From Agrobacterium pusense (GTDB lineage: Bacteria > Pseudomonadota > Alphaproteobacteria > Rhizobiales > Rhizobiaceae), in assembly GCF_900102105.1 (NCBI RefSeq), contig NZ_FNBB01000002.1, positions 558,001 through 622,000 of the forward strand: a stretch of DNA of 64,000 nt. The letters run 5' to 3'. The notes beneath the pieces are model-generated. The model was not told where the DNA came from, did no database searches, and saw only the letters and a program-made list of their open reading frames with translations. Both the position numbers and the translations under genes were made by a program. Of the stretch, positions 6,683-14,542 are shown piece after piece (the stretch's first letter is position 1; each line of letters starts with the position of its first letter).

Positions 6683-6942
6683 TCGACTTGGACGAAGAGC
6701 GCCGGATGGTGAAGGGGTGGCGAGGCCGCAGGTTTATGGCTTGCCGTGCGGCCGACACACTAGACCGCATCATCGAAAACATCGGCATAGACAATGGAGC
6801 CGATCTTCCGCCCGAACGCGGATTGCCGCACATGTCAGAGGGCCTGCGCAACGAACTACATAATCAGGCCGCCGTTCTGCTTCGTACGATCTTGGCCCTG
6901 AACGATGGCAATACGTCAGGCACCCGCCTGCAGCGTTGGTGA
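6679..6942 (+). CDS. Last gene of the prophage operon, unknown function (87 aa)
   Basis: GTG start overlapping the previous stop. The protein is mostly helical (RRFMACRAADTLDRIIENIG; LHNQAAVLLRTILAL). No motif recognised. It ends four bases before the operon terminator. Confidence 0.5.
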   Translation: MIDLDEERRMVKGWRGRRFMACRAADTLDRIIENIGIDNGADLPPERGLPHMSEGLRNELHNQAAVLLRTILALNDGNTSGTRLQRW

Positions 6943-6945
6943 CAC

Positions 6946-6978
6946 AAAAATCCCGCCACTAACCACGGCGGGATTTTT
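6946..6978 (+). terminator. Intrinsic terminator of the prophage operon
   Basis: AAAAATCCCGCC pairs with GGCGGGATTTTT around a nine-base loop. The flanking A- and T-runs would allow it to work in both directions. Confidence 0.85.
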
Positions 6979-7025
6979 CTATGCTCCGCATAAGTTGCAC
7001 CACCAGAACGCCCGCAGAACGAATT

Positions 7026-7055
7026 CTGCAAACTGCACCAGAAAACTGCAAACTG
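7026..7055. repeat. Paired direct repeats beside tRNA-Arg, candidate attachment-site arms
   Basis: The decamer CTGCAAACTG occurs at 7026-7035 and 7046-7055, exactly 20 bases apart, about two helical turns. The repeats lie between the prophage terminator and the tRNA-Arg 3' end, where integrase arm-type or excisionase sites are expected. No longer duplication of the tRNA end is present in the window. Confidence 0.35.
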
Positions 7056-7091
7056 GTGATTCAGGAAACGCCGCTAAGCGCTTGAAAATAT

Positions 7092-7168
7092 TGGCGACCC
7101 CTGCAGGACTCGAACCTGCGACCTACTGCTTAGAAGGCAGTTGCTCTATCCAGTTGAGCTAAGGGGCC
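7092..7168 (-). tRNA. tRNA-Arg(TCT), likely prophage attachment site
   Basis: The minus-strand sequence folds as a full cloverleaf: acceptor GGCCCCT with AGGGGTC (one G-U pair), anticodon loop CTTCTAA with anticodon TCT, a GTTCGAG T-loop and an encoded CCA end. It decodes AGA. Its 3' end faces the prophage, the side at which tRNA-targeting integrases insert. Confidence 0.92.
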
Positions 7169-7216
7169 GTCATGCCGGGCAATCGATGCTCCGGCAAAAA
7201 CTTTGGTCGTCGTGTT

Positions 7217-7522
7217 TCAGTGCGTCCAGGGCTGGGTGCGGTTGAAACGGAAATTGTCGGTGTAGGAAACCACCTTGCGGGTCGCTTCTTTCGGCTGGAT
7301 CACGCGATATTCGATGCCCTTGCGCTGGGCATAGGCTTCGGCCTGTTCCTGTGTCTCGAATGTCAGCTTGACCTGCTGCTTCATGTCGGAACTGGAGGTG
7401 TAGCCCATGATCGGATCGATCTTGCGCGGAACCTCGGCGTCGAATTCCAGAACCCAGACATTGGTCTTCGCCTTGCCGGATTGCATGGCGGTTTTTGCAG
7501 GGCGGTAAATCTTCGCAGACAT
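7217..7522 (-). CDS. NADH dehydrogenase complex I accessory subunit, NDUFS4/ETC family
   Basis: A 101-residue protein of the 18-kDa complex I subunit family. It matches the alphaproteobacterial form: KTNVWVLEF, IDPIMGYTSSSDMKQQVKL, FETQEQAEAYAQRKGIEY and a final YTDNFRFNRTQPWTH. The homologue sits at the foot of the NADH-binding arm and stabilises the complex. It is a monocistronic-looking gene beside tRNA-Arg and marks the return to ordinary chromosome outside the prophage. Confidence 0.85.
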   Translation of the reverse strand: MSAKIYRPAKTAMQSGKAKTNVWVLEFDAEVPRKIDPIMGYTSSSDMKQQVKLTFETQEQAEAYAQRKGIEYRVIQPKEATRKVVSYTDNFRFNRTQPWTH

Positions 7523-7786
7523 GTCGAAACTGCTCCGGTTGGACAGCGGGGTGAAACCCCGGATTATTCATCACGTACCTGAATAGAATAACCAAATCGT
7601 GTCAGGAACGTTGAATTTGAAATGGACCGAGTTCAAGTGAGAGTCAAGACGATTATCCCCTTGCTGTCAGTTCATGCGCTGCCCGCTCGACCTTAGGTTT
7701 TGCTCAACGGTGTCGCGGCTGAACAAAGATGAATTTCCCTGTTGCGGACTGCGTATGAACCGTGTATTCCCCAGCCATCGCCTCGG

Positions 7787-7863
<77 letters not shown>

Positions 7864-7915
7864 TTTTAAGGCAAAGCATCAGCTTTCCGGCGTAACCTCT
7901 TCCCATAAATTGTCA

Positions 7916-9058
7916 TTATTCCGCTGGCGGGCCGGCCAAAGTGCTTTCCGCCGTACCGATTGTCATGACATTGCCGCGCCATGCCACTGCGCTGCCAATC
8001 CAGCTTCTCGTCCAGATGACGGGCATGATGATGTCCCGTGCGATCATGGCCGGCAGGGTATGGAGCGATATTGGCCACCCGTTGAGGGCGGTCAGGGCCA
8101 ATTCGGGGCCGTATATGAGGACGAGGACGGCGAGGGCGGTCGCTAAGAGGTTCACGTCCATCATGGCCGCCGCGGTGAGTGCGAACAGAAGCGGGGGAAG
8201 TGCGCCCGTCAGGATTTCCGGCGCGAAATATTGCGGGAAGGTCACGCGCCTTAGCCGCGCCCAGCGGGCCTGGCGTGACCAGATCTCGCCGGCGTGACGC
8301 TGGCCGAGCGGTTGCTCGAAAGGGGCGGAGACAAGATGCACCCTGCGGCCAGCGTTCCGCACCAGCTTCGTCGAGGCGGCGTCTTCGGCGATTTCGGCGG
8401 CGAGGGCGCGGATACCCCCATGGTCTTCGAGGAACGGTTTGTTCCACAACATGGATTTGCCCTGCGCGAATCCCATTCCGATGGCTTCTGCCGCATATTG
8501 CCAGCGGCCCTGCGCGCCGTTGAGGAAGGCACATTCCACATGCGCCCAGAAACCCGTCGGCCGCGAGCCCAGCGGCGGGGAGCACACGAGGCCGCTGTCT
8601 TTCCGCCAGGCCGACATCATGCGCGTCACGTAGGATTTCGGCATCAATACGTTCGAATCGGCGAGGATGACCCATTCATGCCGGGCGGCCAGCCAGCCCT
8701 TGACGCAATTGTTCAGTTTTGGATTGGCACTGATCCGGTCGTCGCCGATGAGCAATTGCGCCGAAACGGAAGGAAAGGCGCTCTGGGCTTTGCGCACTTG
8801 CGCAATGACGGGGTCGAATTCATCTGCAACGCAGAAAAGCAGTTCGTAATCCGGCCAATCGAGCTCGAAGGCGCGTGACAGCGTAAGAGGGGTGAAACTT
8901 TCCACACCGCGCAGTGGCACAACGATCGAGACAGGCGGTTTTTGCCGCGCAAGGGAATTTTCCGGGTCGCGCCGCTTTAGCCGCCACCCGGCAAGGCAGA
9001 TACCGAGAAGGTTGAAAGCGACGAGCAGAATTGCGCAAAGGGCAAAGACGGTTTCCAT
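7916..9058 (-). CDS. GT21-type lipid glycosyltransferase (ceramide glucosyltransferase-like)
   Basis: A 380-residue inverting GT-A enzyme related to ceramide glucosyltransferase. It has an N-terminal membrane anchor (about residues 4-25), the start of the GT2-like fold (PPVSIVVPLRG), ILADSN as the DxD-equivalent, the GT21-type R-x-x-R-W pattern (SRQARWARLRR) near residue 270, and about three C-terminal membrane segments. Rhizobia and agrobacteria have GT21-related enzymes that glycosylate diacylglycerol or ceramide, some processively, making membrane glycolipids under phosphate limitation; which lipid this one uses is not visible. The ATG at 9058 is preferred over a GTG at 9112, which would add 18 residues lacking a ribosome binding site. 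Alone between tRNA-Pro and DUF982. Confidence 0.75.
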   Translation of the reverse strand: METVFALCAILLVAFNLLGICLAGWRLKRRDPENSLARQKPPVSIVVPLRGVESFTPLTLSRAFELDWPDYELLFCVADEFDPVIAQVRKAQSAFPSVSAQLLIGDDRISANPKLNNCVKGWLAARHEWVILADSNVLMPKSYVTRMMSAWRKDSGLVCSPPLGSRPTGFWAHVECAFLNGAQGRWQYAAEAIGMGFAQGKSMLWNKPFLEDHGGIRALAAEIAEDAASTKLVRNAGRRVHLVSAPFEQPLGQRHAGEIWSRQARWARLRRVTFPQYFAPEILTGALPPLLFALTAAAMMDVNLLATALAVLVLIYGPELALTALNGWPISLHTLPAMIARDIIMPVIWTRSWIGSAVAWRGNVMTIGTAESTLAGPPAE

Positions 9059-9216
9059 GCTGGCCAGGTCCACTCCCGAGCTTCCGGCGGTTTGTCCGCC
9101 CGGTGATTCCACGGAATTTGTCTCTGCCGATTATAACGTTTGCGTGACAGTTACATGTCACCGGCGGCAGGCGGGAGTTTTCCGCGCGCGACCTCGTGCC
9201 TGAAACAGTGAACGCC

Positions 9217-9245
9217 AAAAGAAAAGCCCTTCGCGGAGAAGGGCC
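9217..9245 (-). terminator. Intrinsic terminator of the DUF982 gene
   Basis: On the minus strand GCCCTTC-TCCGC-GAAGGGC is followed by TTTTCTTTT. It lies 24 bases beyond the DUF982 stop. Confidence 0.75.
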
Positions 9246-9269
9246 AGTCATCAACGCGGATAATGAACG

Positions 9270-9539
9270 TCAGTGCATGTTGAGAATATGAGCGTGACTG
9301 CTTGCGATGAGAAACGACTCCCGCGCTTTTTCGATGTCGCATCGTCCGGCGATGGCATCGAGGCAGTTTCTGCGTGCTTCTTCATATTCCGGGCCGTGTT
9401 CTTCCGGCCAGCGGTACATCAGCATGTCCAGTGCTACCAGCGGGCTATAGATTTCCACTGCTGCGGACAGGGGCAGGTGGATCGCCACCGGCTTCATCCA
9501 CGAGGCGTGGTGACACGGCTCCGTTCTGTTGATCAGCAT
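9270..9539 (-). CDS. DUF982 domain protein
   Basis: An 89-residue rhizobial DUF982 protein. The core runs from PVAIHLP to ARESFLIAS with the typical WPEEHGPEYEEARRNCLDAIAG centre and a C-terminal helix. The function of DUF982 is unknown; genomes of this group carry many copies. The start at 9539 follows GGAGGAGA; the longer frame to 9560 contains that ribosome binding site and is rejected. It diverges from the BON-domain gene at 9764, and the 224-base gap must hold both promoters. Confidence 0.8.
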   Translation of the reverse strand: MLINRTEPCHHASWMKPVAIHLPLSAAVEIYSPLVALDMLMYRWPEEHGPEYEEARRNCLDAIAGRCDIEKARESFLIASSHAHILNMH

Positions 9540-9763
9540 GTCATTCTCCTCCTGTTTCACGCGCCTTCATGGCGGTTTTCACTCTCTTTTCACTCCCATG
9601 CGCGAAATGCCCGCCTCACGAAATGGTTCCCGATCACCTAAAATGTGATCGATTGGGGGGTTCCAATTTTTCAAGATGAATGGAAGATGAACAAATAGAT
9701 GAACCGGAGATGAACAAAACCGCCACCAAAGGCGTTGTAATGTCCATAAGAAGGAGAACACAT

Positions 9764-10012
9764 ATGTTCAATCTGTCAGGTATTCAGGAAAGCTTCTTTG
9801 GTGACCGCATGGCAGGCGTATGCCAGGCCATTACCTCGGCACTGGCCTTCGAATCAGGTCTCGAAAAGTCGCGCATTTCCGCCACTGTCGAAAATGACGT
9901 GATCTATCTGGAAGGCACGGCTGATTCGGTCGAGGCGATCGACATCGCCATCAACCTTGCCGCTTCCATTTCCAACTGCAGGATTCTGAGCCATATAGAG
10001 CCGGTCTATTGA
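9764..10012 (+). CDS. Small BON-domain-like protein (82 aa)
   Basis: The C-terminal 55 residues (ISATVENDVIYLEGTADSVEAIDIAINLAASISNCRILSHI) match the alpha/beta BON pattern, which binds phospholipid or other ligands in osmotic-stress and outer-membrane proteins. There is no clear signal peptide, so it may act in the cytoplasm. ATG 9764 follows an AAGGAG site; the open frame to 9680 is ignored because it lacks one. Confidence 0.65.
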   Translation: MFNLSGIQESFFGDRMAGVCQAITSALAFESGLEKSRISATVENDVIYLEGTADSVEAIDIAINLAASISNCRILSHIEPVY

Positions 10013-10072
10013 ACATTGCGCCAGCCGGGCGAAACATCGTCCGGCTCATTCAGACGCAATAACGCGGCAACG

Positions 10073-10555
10073 TCACTTCCGGTTGCCAATTTGCGCGTTG
10101 CGCACAATATCGCCAGGCTTGATGCCGTAACGTTTGGCAGCGCCGCCATTCAGTTCAAGCACGAATTTCACTGGCCCGCGGGAGCTGATGATGGCTTCCG
10201 AATGTGGAACCGCGTTTTCGTGGATGTGGGTGATGCGGCCGTCACGGCCAATGAAAAGCATGTCGAGCGGAATAAGCGTGTTCCGCATCCACATGGCGAC
10301 ATCACGCGGTTCACCGAAATTGAACAACATGCCGTTTTCTGGTGGCATGCTCTTGCGGAACATCAGGCCCTGTTCGCGCTGGGCATTGTTCAGCGCCAGT
10401 TCCACAGTGAAATCGTGGCTTTTTCCCCCGGCCGTTTCAATCTGCAGCGGTTCGGAGGTGAATGTCTGCTGTTGCTGCGCCTGGGCGGCGCTGGCCAGCG
10501 TGAAAAAAAGAAGCGCCATAACGGCGCTCTTCACCATATCGGGCAGGGCGGACAT
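10073..10555 (-). CDS. DUF192 family secreted protein
   Basis: A 160-residue protein with a signal peptide (residues about 6-26, ending in AAQAQ) and a DUF192 beta-barrel domain from about residue 40. Recognisable parts are REQGLMFR, GMLFNF, MWMRNTLIPLDMLFI and the end YGIKPGDIV. DUF192 proteins are small single-domain proteins of unknown biochemical function. The ATG overlaps the cold-shock gene stop as TGATG, so the two are translationally coupled. Confidence 0.8.
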   Translation of the reverse strand: MSALPDMVKSAVMALLFFTLASAAQAQQQQTFTSEPLQIETAGGKSHDFTVELALNNAQREQGLMFRKSMPPENGMLFNFGEPRDVAMWMRNTLIPLDMLFIGRDGRITHIHENAVPHSEAIISSRGPVKFVLELNGGAAKRYGIKPGDIVRNAQIGNRK

Positions 10556-11133
10556 CAATGCGACATCCCGATCGAAACCGGGTTGTCCGGATGGATTTCC
10601 GCGGCCATCAGGCCTTTGTCGCCATCGCCATAACGCACCAGCACAACCTGCCCGGGGCGAAGTTCGGTCAGGCCGAAACGGCGCAGTGTCTCCATATGCA
10701 CGAAAATGTCTTCCGTTCCTTCGCCACGCGTCAGGAAACCGAAACCCTTGGTGCGGTTGAACCACTTGACGATGGCGCGCTCCAGTCCGCTGGACGGCGT
10801 CACCTGCACATGGGTGCGCACCGGCGGCAACTGCGAGGGGTGGACGGCGGTGGACTGATCCATGGAGAGAATGCGAAATGCCTGAAAGCCACGGTCGCGC
10901 CGCTGGATAAGGGCGACAATGCGCGTGCCTTCAAGGATCGTCTGGTAACCGTCGCGACGCAGGCAGGAAACATGCAGCAGCACATCCTGTGTGCCGTTGT
11001 CGGGCACGATGAAGCCGAAACCCTTGGCGACATCGAACCACTTCACGACGCCGGTGATCTCGGTCAGGTCCACGGCATCGCCCGAAAGGTCCTCGACATC
11101 GACTATCGTTTTCGATGACATCCTATCAGCCAT
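10555..11133 (-). CDS. Tandem cold-shock-domain protein
   Basis: A 192-residue protein with two cold-shock domains, about residues 26-88 and 116-180. Each has the RNA-binding motifs: KGFGFIVPD with DVLLHV in the first and KGFGFLTRG with DIFVHM in the second. Such two-domain proteins are typical of alphaproteobacteria; they bind single-stranded RNA or DNA and act as RNA chaperones in stress and stationary phase. It is coupled to the DUF192 gene. M1 and M5 are both possible starts. Confidence 0.85.
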   Translation of the reverse strand: MADRMSSKTIVDVEDLSGDAVDLTEITGVVKWFDVAKGFGFIVPDNGTQDVLLHVSCLRRDGYQTILEGTRIVALIQRRDRGFQAFRILSMDQSTAVHPSQLPPVRTHVQVTPSSGLERAIVKWFNRTKGFGFLTRGEGTEDIFVHMETLRRFGLTELRPGQVVLVRYGDGDKGLMAAEIHPDNPVSIGMSH

Positions 11134-11325
11134 ATCCTGCCAACCCCTCGATTACGCGCCATACACCGGTCAACTGATTCCTGTGCGCCAGATTAACATC
11201 TTGGTAACGGTTTCACGCAAGCCCTAGTTTTTGATTTACGCAGCTGCTTTTATGTCGCCGTCCTTGTCCGGGGCTTGCGATCATGCGTTTAACGGCTTCG
11301 GACCCGTGTAATGGAGAGGAATAAA

Positions 11326-11766
11326 ATGCGGTATCTGCACACGATGGTTCGCGTCAAAGACCTTGGCGAATCACTTAAATTCTATGTCGACCTGCTCGGC
11401 CTTGCCGAAATACGCCGAATCGAGAACGAAAAAGGCCGCTTCACTCTGGTGTTTCTTGCAGCTCGCGACGACGTTGCTGCGGCGAAGGAAAACAAGGCGC
11501 CGTGCCTCGAACTCACCTATAACTGGGATAGCGAAGATTATACCGGCGGCCGCAATTTCGGTCACCTCGCTTATGAGGTCGATAATATCTACGACTTCTG
11601 CGCGCATCTGCAACAGAACGGCATCATCATCAACCGGCCACCGCGAGACGGGCATATGGCCTTCGTACGTTCACCGGATGGTATTTCTTTCGAAATTTTG
11701 CAGAAAGGCGAAAGCCTCGCACCAGCCGAACCGTGGATATCTATGCAGAATACCGGTTCCTGGTAG
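11326..11766 (+). CDS. gloA: Lactoylglutathione lyase (glyoxalase I)
   Basis: A 146-residue glyoxalase I that isomerises the methylglyoxal-glutathione hemithioacetal to S-lactoylglutathione, detoxifying methylglyoxal in the cytoplasm. The four metal ligands are in place: H5, E62, H80 and E123, and the segment [15 protein letters not shown] is family-typical. The sequence resembles the Ni2+-type bacterial enzymes in length. ATG 11326 follows a GAGAGG site; the earlier ATG at 11311 contains it. Confidence 0.9.
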   Translation: MRYLHTMVRVKDLGESLKFYVDLLGLAEIRRIENEKGRFTLVFLAARDDVAAAKENKAPCLELTYNWDSEDYTGGRNFGHLAYEVDNIYDFCAHLQQNGIIINRPPRDGHMAFVRSPDGISFEILQKGESLAPAEPWISMQNTGSW

Positions 11767-11923
11767 GGATTTTCCGGTGAGCAGCAGCGTTTTCGGGCGC
11801 TCTTGCCTTGTCCTGAGGGGATGAGGCATAGTCCGCGAATCGAAACGGCCAGTCCCGTTTTGGGGGAAGCACACGATTCCGTTCCCGTGCTGCTGTTGGA
11901 AATAAAAGATACGGAGGCCACCC

Positions 11924-13186
11924 ATGAAAACTGTCGAGGGCGCAAAGGGACGCGTTTCTTGTCGGCGTCTCGTCATCGCGGTTTCGTTGCTGGGGCTTTC
12001 CGGATGCGTTTCGGCGGTGACTGACGAGGAGATGGCCGCCACTGCCAAAAAGCCGGAAGTTGCCGGACAGCAGAAGCAGCAGACGGCCGCAACTGCTGCA
12101 CCCGCGGCCGGTGCGCAGCAGGGGCACTATGTGGATCCCGCCGTGGCGTCAGCGGCTGGCGCGACCACGGCTCCGGCGCAGCATCAGGCAGCGGGCGGTC
12201 CGGCACAGGGTTACGGCGCTGCCGCCGATATCGCCGGACTGACGACGCAGCCAACGGGTATTTCCGCTGGAACATCAAGCATCTATTCCACCGCATCCGC
12301 AGCGCCTTCCCTGGCCGCCACGGCGTCCGGCGCGGCCGCGGCGGGCGTGCCTTCCCAGAAAATCACACCTGCGCTCAGCAGCGTTTACTCCGCCCCTGTG
12401 CAGGTGGCGCAACCGCAGCCGGTATCCGCGCCTGTTGCTGTGCCGTCAGCCGCGCAGGTACCGGAGCAGCACAGCGAGAACCGCCAGCCCGCTGCCGTGC
12501 CGGTGCCACAAACCGCATCGGAACAGCTTGCTTCGGTGCAGCCCGCGACCAGTGCCGCCATGGGCGACGAGAAGCAGGAAGGCGAAGGCAAGGGCGTCAC
12601 GCTTGCAGCATTTTTCGCCGGTGCAGCCAAGAAGCGCCTGCCGAAAATGATCGAAAGCGGTTCGGCAGGTGGCACGCAGGTGGCCGCACTTCCGGGAGCG
12701 GCGGACAAGACGATGGGTATTGCGCTCTCCGGTCGCTCGATGATGTCCGACGAATTCGACGACGCTCATCTCGATGAAGAGGACGATGAACCCACCGGGC
12801 TGATGAAGCTTGCCTCGCTCTCCGGCCTGACCCGCGTCGCGCCGAACGGGCTTTTCCTGCAGACAGATCGCGTTGAAGTCGGTTGTTTCAAGCCGGAGCT
12901 CATCAGCATGATCAAGGATGTGGAGCGACACTATAACAGCCCGGCCATTGTCACCTCGGGCTACCGTCCGCCAAAGGGAATAAGGCAGGGTTCAAAACAT
13001 TATACCTGCGATGCGGCTGACATACAGATCAAGGGTGTCTCCAAGTGGGAACTCGCAACCTATCTGCGTTCCCTGCCGAACCGCGGGGGTGTCGGCACCT
13101 ATTGCCATACCGAATCGGTCCATATGGACACCGGTGAACCGAGAGACTGGAACTGGCGCTGCCGCCGTACCGCCGCGCGGAAGTGA
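11924..13186 (+). CDS. M15-family peptidase lipoprotein with long Ala/Pro/Gln linker
   Basis: A 420-residue lipoprotein. The signal peptide ends in the lipobox LSGC (C28). Residues about 40-240 are low-complexity, rich in Ala, Pro, Gln, Ser and Val. Residues about 310-415 are a peptidase M15 (YcbK/DUF882-like) domain: TSGYRPPKG, the zinc ligands in HYTCDAAD, and the final HTESVHMDTG. Related proteins are murein DD- or LD-endopeptidases or carboxypeptidases. The linker would let a lipid-anchored domain reach across the periplasm into peptidoglycan. No neighbour shares its pathway. Confidence 0.8.
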   Translation: MKTVEGAKGRVSCRRLVIAVSLLGLSGCVSAVTDEEMAATAKKPEVAGQQKQQTAATAAPAAGAQQGHYVDPAVASAAGATTAPAQHQAAGGPAQGYGAAADIAGLTTQPTGISAGTSSIYSTASAAPSLAATASGAAAAGVPSQKITPALSSVYSAPVQVAQPQPVSAPVAVPSAAQVPEQHSENRQPAAVPVPQTASEQLASVQPATSAAMGDEKQEGEGKGVTLAAFFAGAAKKRLPKMIESGSAGGTQVAALPGAADKTMGIALSGRSMMSDEFDDAHLDEEDDEPTGLMKLASLSGLTRVAPNGLFLQTDRVEVGCFKPELISMIKDVERHYNSPAIVTSGYRPPKGIRQGSKHYTCDAADIQIKGVSKWELATYLRSLPNRGGVGTYCHTESVHMDTGEPRDWNWRCRRTAARK

Positions 13187-13319
13187 TTGCGACCATTCCT
13201 TGCCGGCTTACAGCCACCGCACTCCTGACGATGGTCAGTGGAGCGTGACCGTGGACGCAACGTTCCCATTATTGTAGGACGCGGCAGTTCATTGTTTCCC
13301 GCTTATGGTGCCTTGCGAA

Positions 13320-14063
13320 ATGCAGCCTGTGTCCAATTTGCCCGTCTACATCATTTCGATTGCCCGTGCGCGGGCGCGACTGGAAAAAATGCTCGAAGGG
13401 GCCGCGGGTCTTGATCTTGATTTGCGGCCGGTGGAGGGAATTGATGGAAAGACCGTCCTCCCTGAAAACTGGCGCGATTTCGACCGACGCCGCTTCGAAC
13501 TGCGCAACGGGCGCCACGCGCTGCCGGGAGAATATGGCTGTTATGCCAGCCATATTAAAGCGCTTGAGATCTTTCTTTCAACCAATGCCCCTGTCGCGGT
13601 GATTGTTGAAGACGACGTGGCGTTCACGCCGGATTTTTCGGAGCGGGTGAGGGCCATGGTGGCGATCATGCCTGACGATGCAGTCGTGAAATTGACCAAT
13701 CATCGCCGCAAGGGTTTCAAAGGCCGCAGAACGAGTGCATTTGGGGATACGTTTGGCCGCTGCATCTATGGGCCTCAAGGTTCATCTGCGTGCTACATCG
13801 TTTCGCGCAGCGCCGCTGAGCGTTTCCTGAAGACGGCGCGTGTGATGACGCTACCTTTCGACCGCGCCCTGGAGTGCGGTTGGGGATATGGCACCAACGT
13901 TTACGTCTCCGACAGGGACTTTCTGCCCTTTGGCGACCCGAATACGCTCGTCGGAACGCGCGAGGAATATAAAGGCAGCAAGTTCACCCGACTGAGGCGA
14001 CTGCCAGCTTATCTTTCCAGCTTTTATGACAATATAGCACGTTACATCTACGCGTACCGCTAG
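13320..14063 (+). CDS. Glycosyltransferase family 25 (LPS-type) protein
   Basis: A 247-residue GT25 protein with the start YIISIARARARLEKM, the donor-site region GEYGCYASHIKALE near residue 75, the acidic EDDV motif near residue 98 and a late YGTNVYVSDRDF. GT25 enzymes transfer galactose or glucose to lipooligosaccharide outer core or other glycans in the cytoplasm. ATG 13320 is preferred to an ATG at 13305; neither has a strong ribosome binding site. It stands alone, outside any polysaccharide cluster. Confidence 0.8.
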   Translation: MQPVSNLPVYIISIARARARLEKMLEGAAGLDLDLRPVEGIDGKTVLPENWRDFDRRRFELRNGRHALPGEYGCYASHIKALEIFLSTNAPVAVIVEDDVAFTPDFSERVRAMVAIMPDDAVVKLTNHRRKGFKGRRTSAFGDTFGRCIYGPQGSSACYIVSRSAAERFLKTARVMTLPFDRALECGWGYGTNVYVSDRDFLPFGDPNTLVGTREEYKGSKFTRLRRLPAYLSSFYDNIARYIYAYR

Positions 14064-14186
14064 GCGTCCGTGGTGGCGACGCTTTTGTTTCCTGTATTGA
14101 TGTTGGAAACGCTTTGAGCACCCGGCGGGATCATTGCCTGCCGGTTGGGTAAGTCCATGGAAATAAATACGAAAAATATTGTGAGG

Positions 14187-14262
14187 TGGTGAGAGCGCAG
14201 GGATTCGAACCCTGGACCTACTGATTAAAAGTCAGTTGCTCTACCGGCTGAGCTACGCTCTC
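14187..14262 (-). tRNA. tRNA-Lys(TTT)
   Basis: Acceptor GAGAGCG pairs with CGCTCTC. The anticodon loop CTTTTAA gives anticodon TTT; the T-loop is GTTCGAATC and the CCA end is encoded. Confidence 0.93.
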
Positions 14263-14542
14263 CCGTGGCGGGCTTGGCTGCCCTTCGGAAGTGCGCGGAA
14301 CATATGTAGAGCGATCCGTTCGGTCAACCCAAAAAAAGCGCTTTCGGCGATCAATCCGGTTTTTTTTGTCGCACCCCCGAAAAGGTGATTGGAGAGAGGG
14401 GGCGGCCGGGGATAAAACCGGCGTCAAGTGTGTCTGCCTGGCGGCTGAAATCGTTTTGCGGCAATGACATGCGTGAAAATGAAGCGTGAAGCGGTGGCGG
14501 CTCTCAAGAATCGCGGCGGCTTTGCGGGATGCGGAGTTTCTC

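Noticed and set aside
6905-7162. Plus-strand frame of 85 codons reading ATPAGLEPATYCLEG at its end
   Set aside because: It runs antisense through tRNA-Arg and is a well-known artefact of translating tRNA genes; it also overlaps the operon terminator.
14218-14427. Minus-strand frame of 69 codons ending in SVAQPVEQLTFNQ
   Set aside because: Ends inside tRNA-Lys and has no ribosome binding site.
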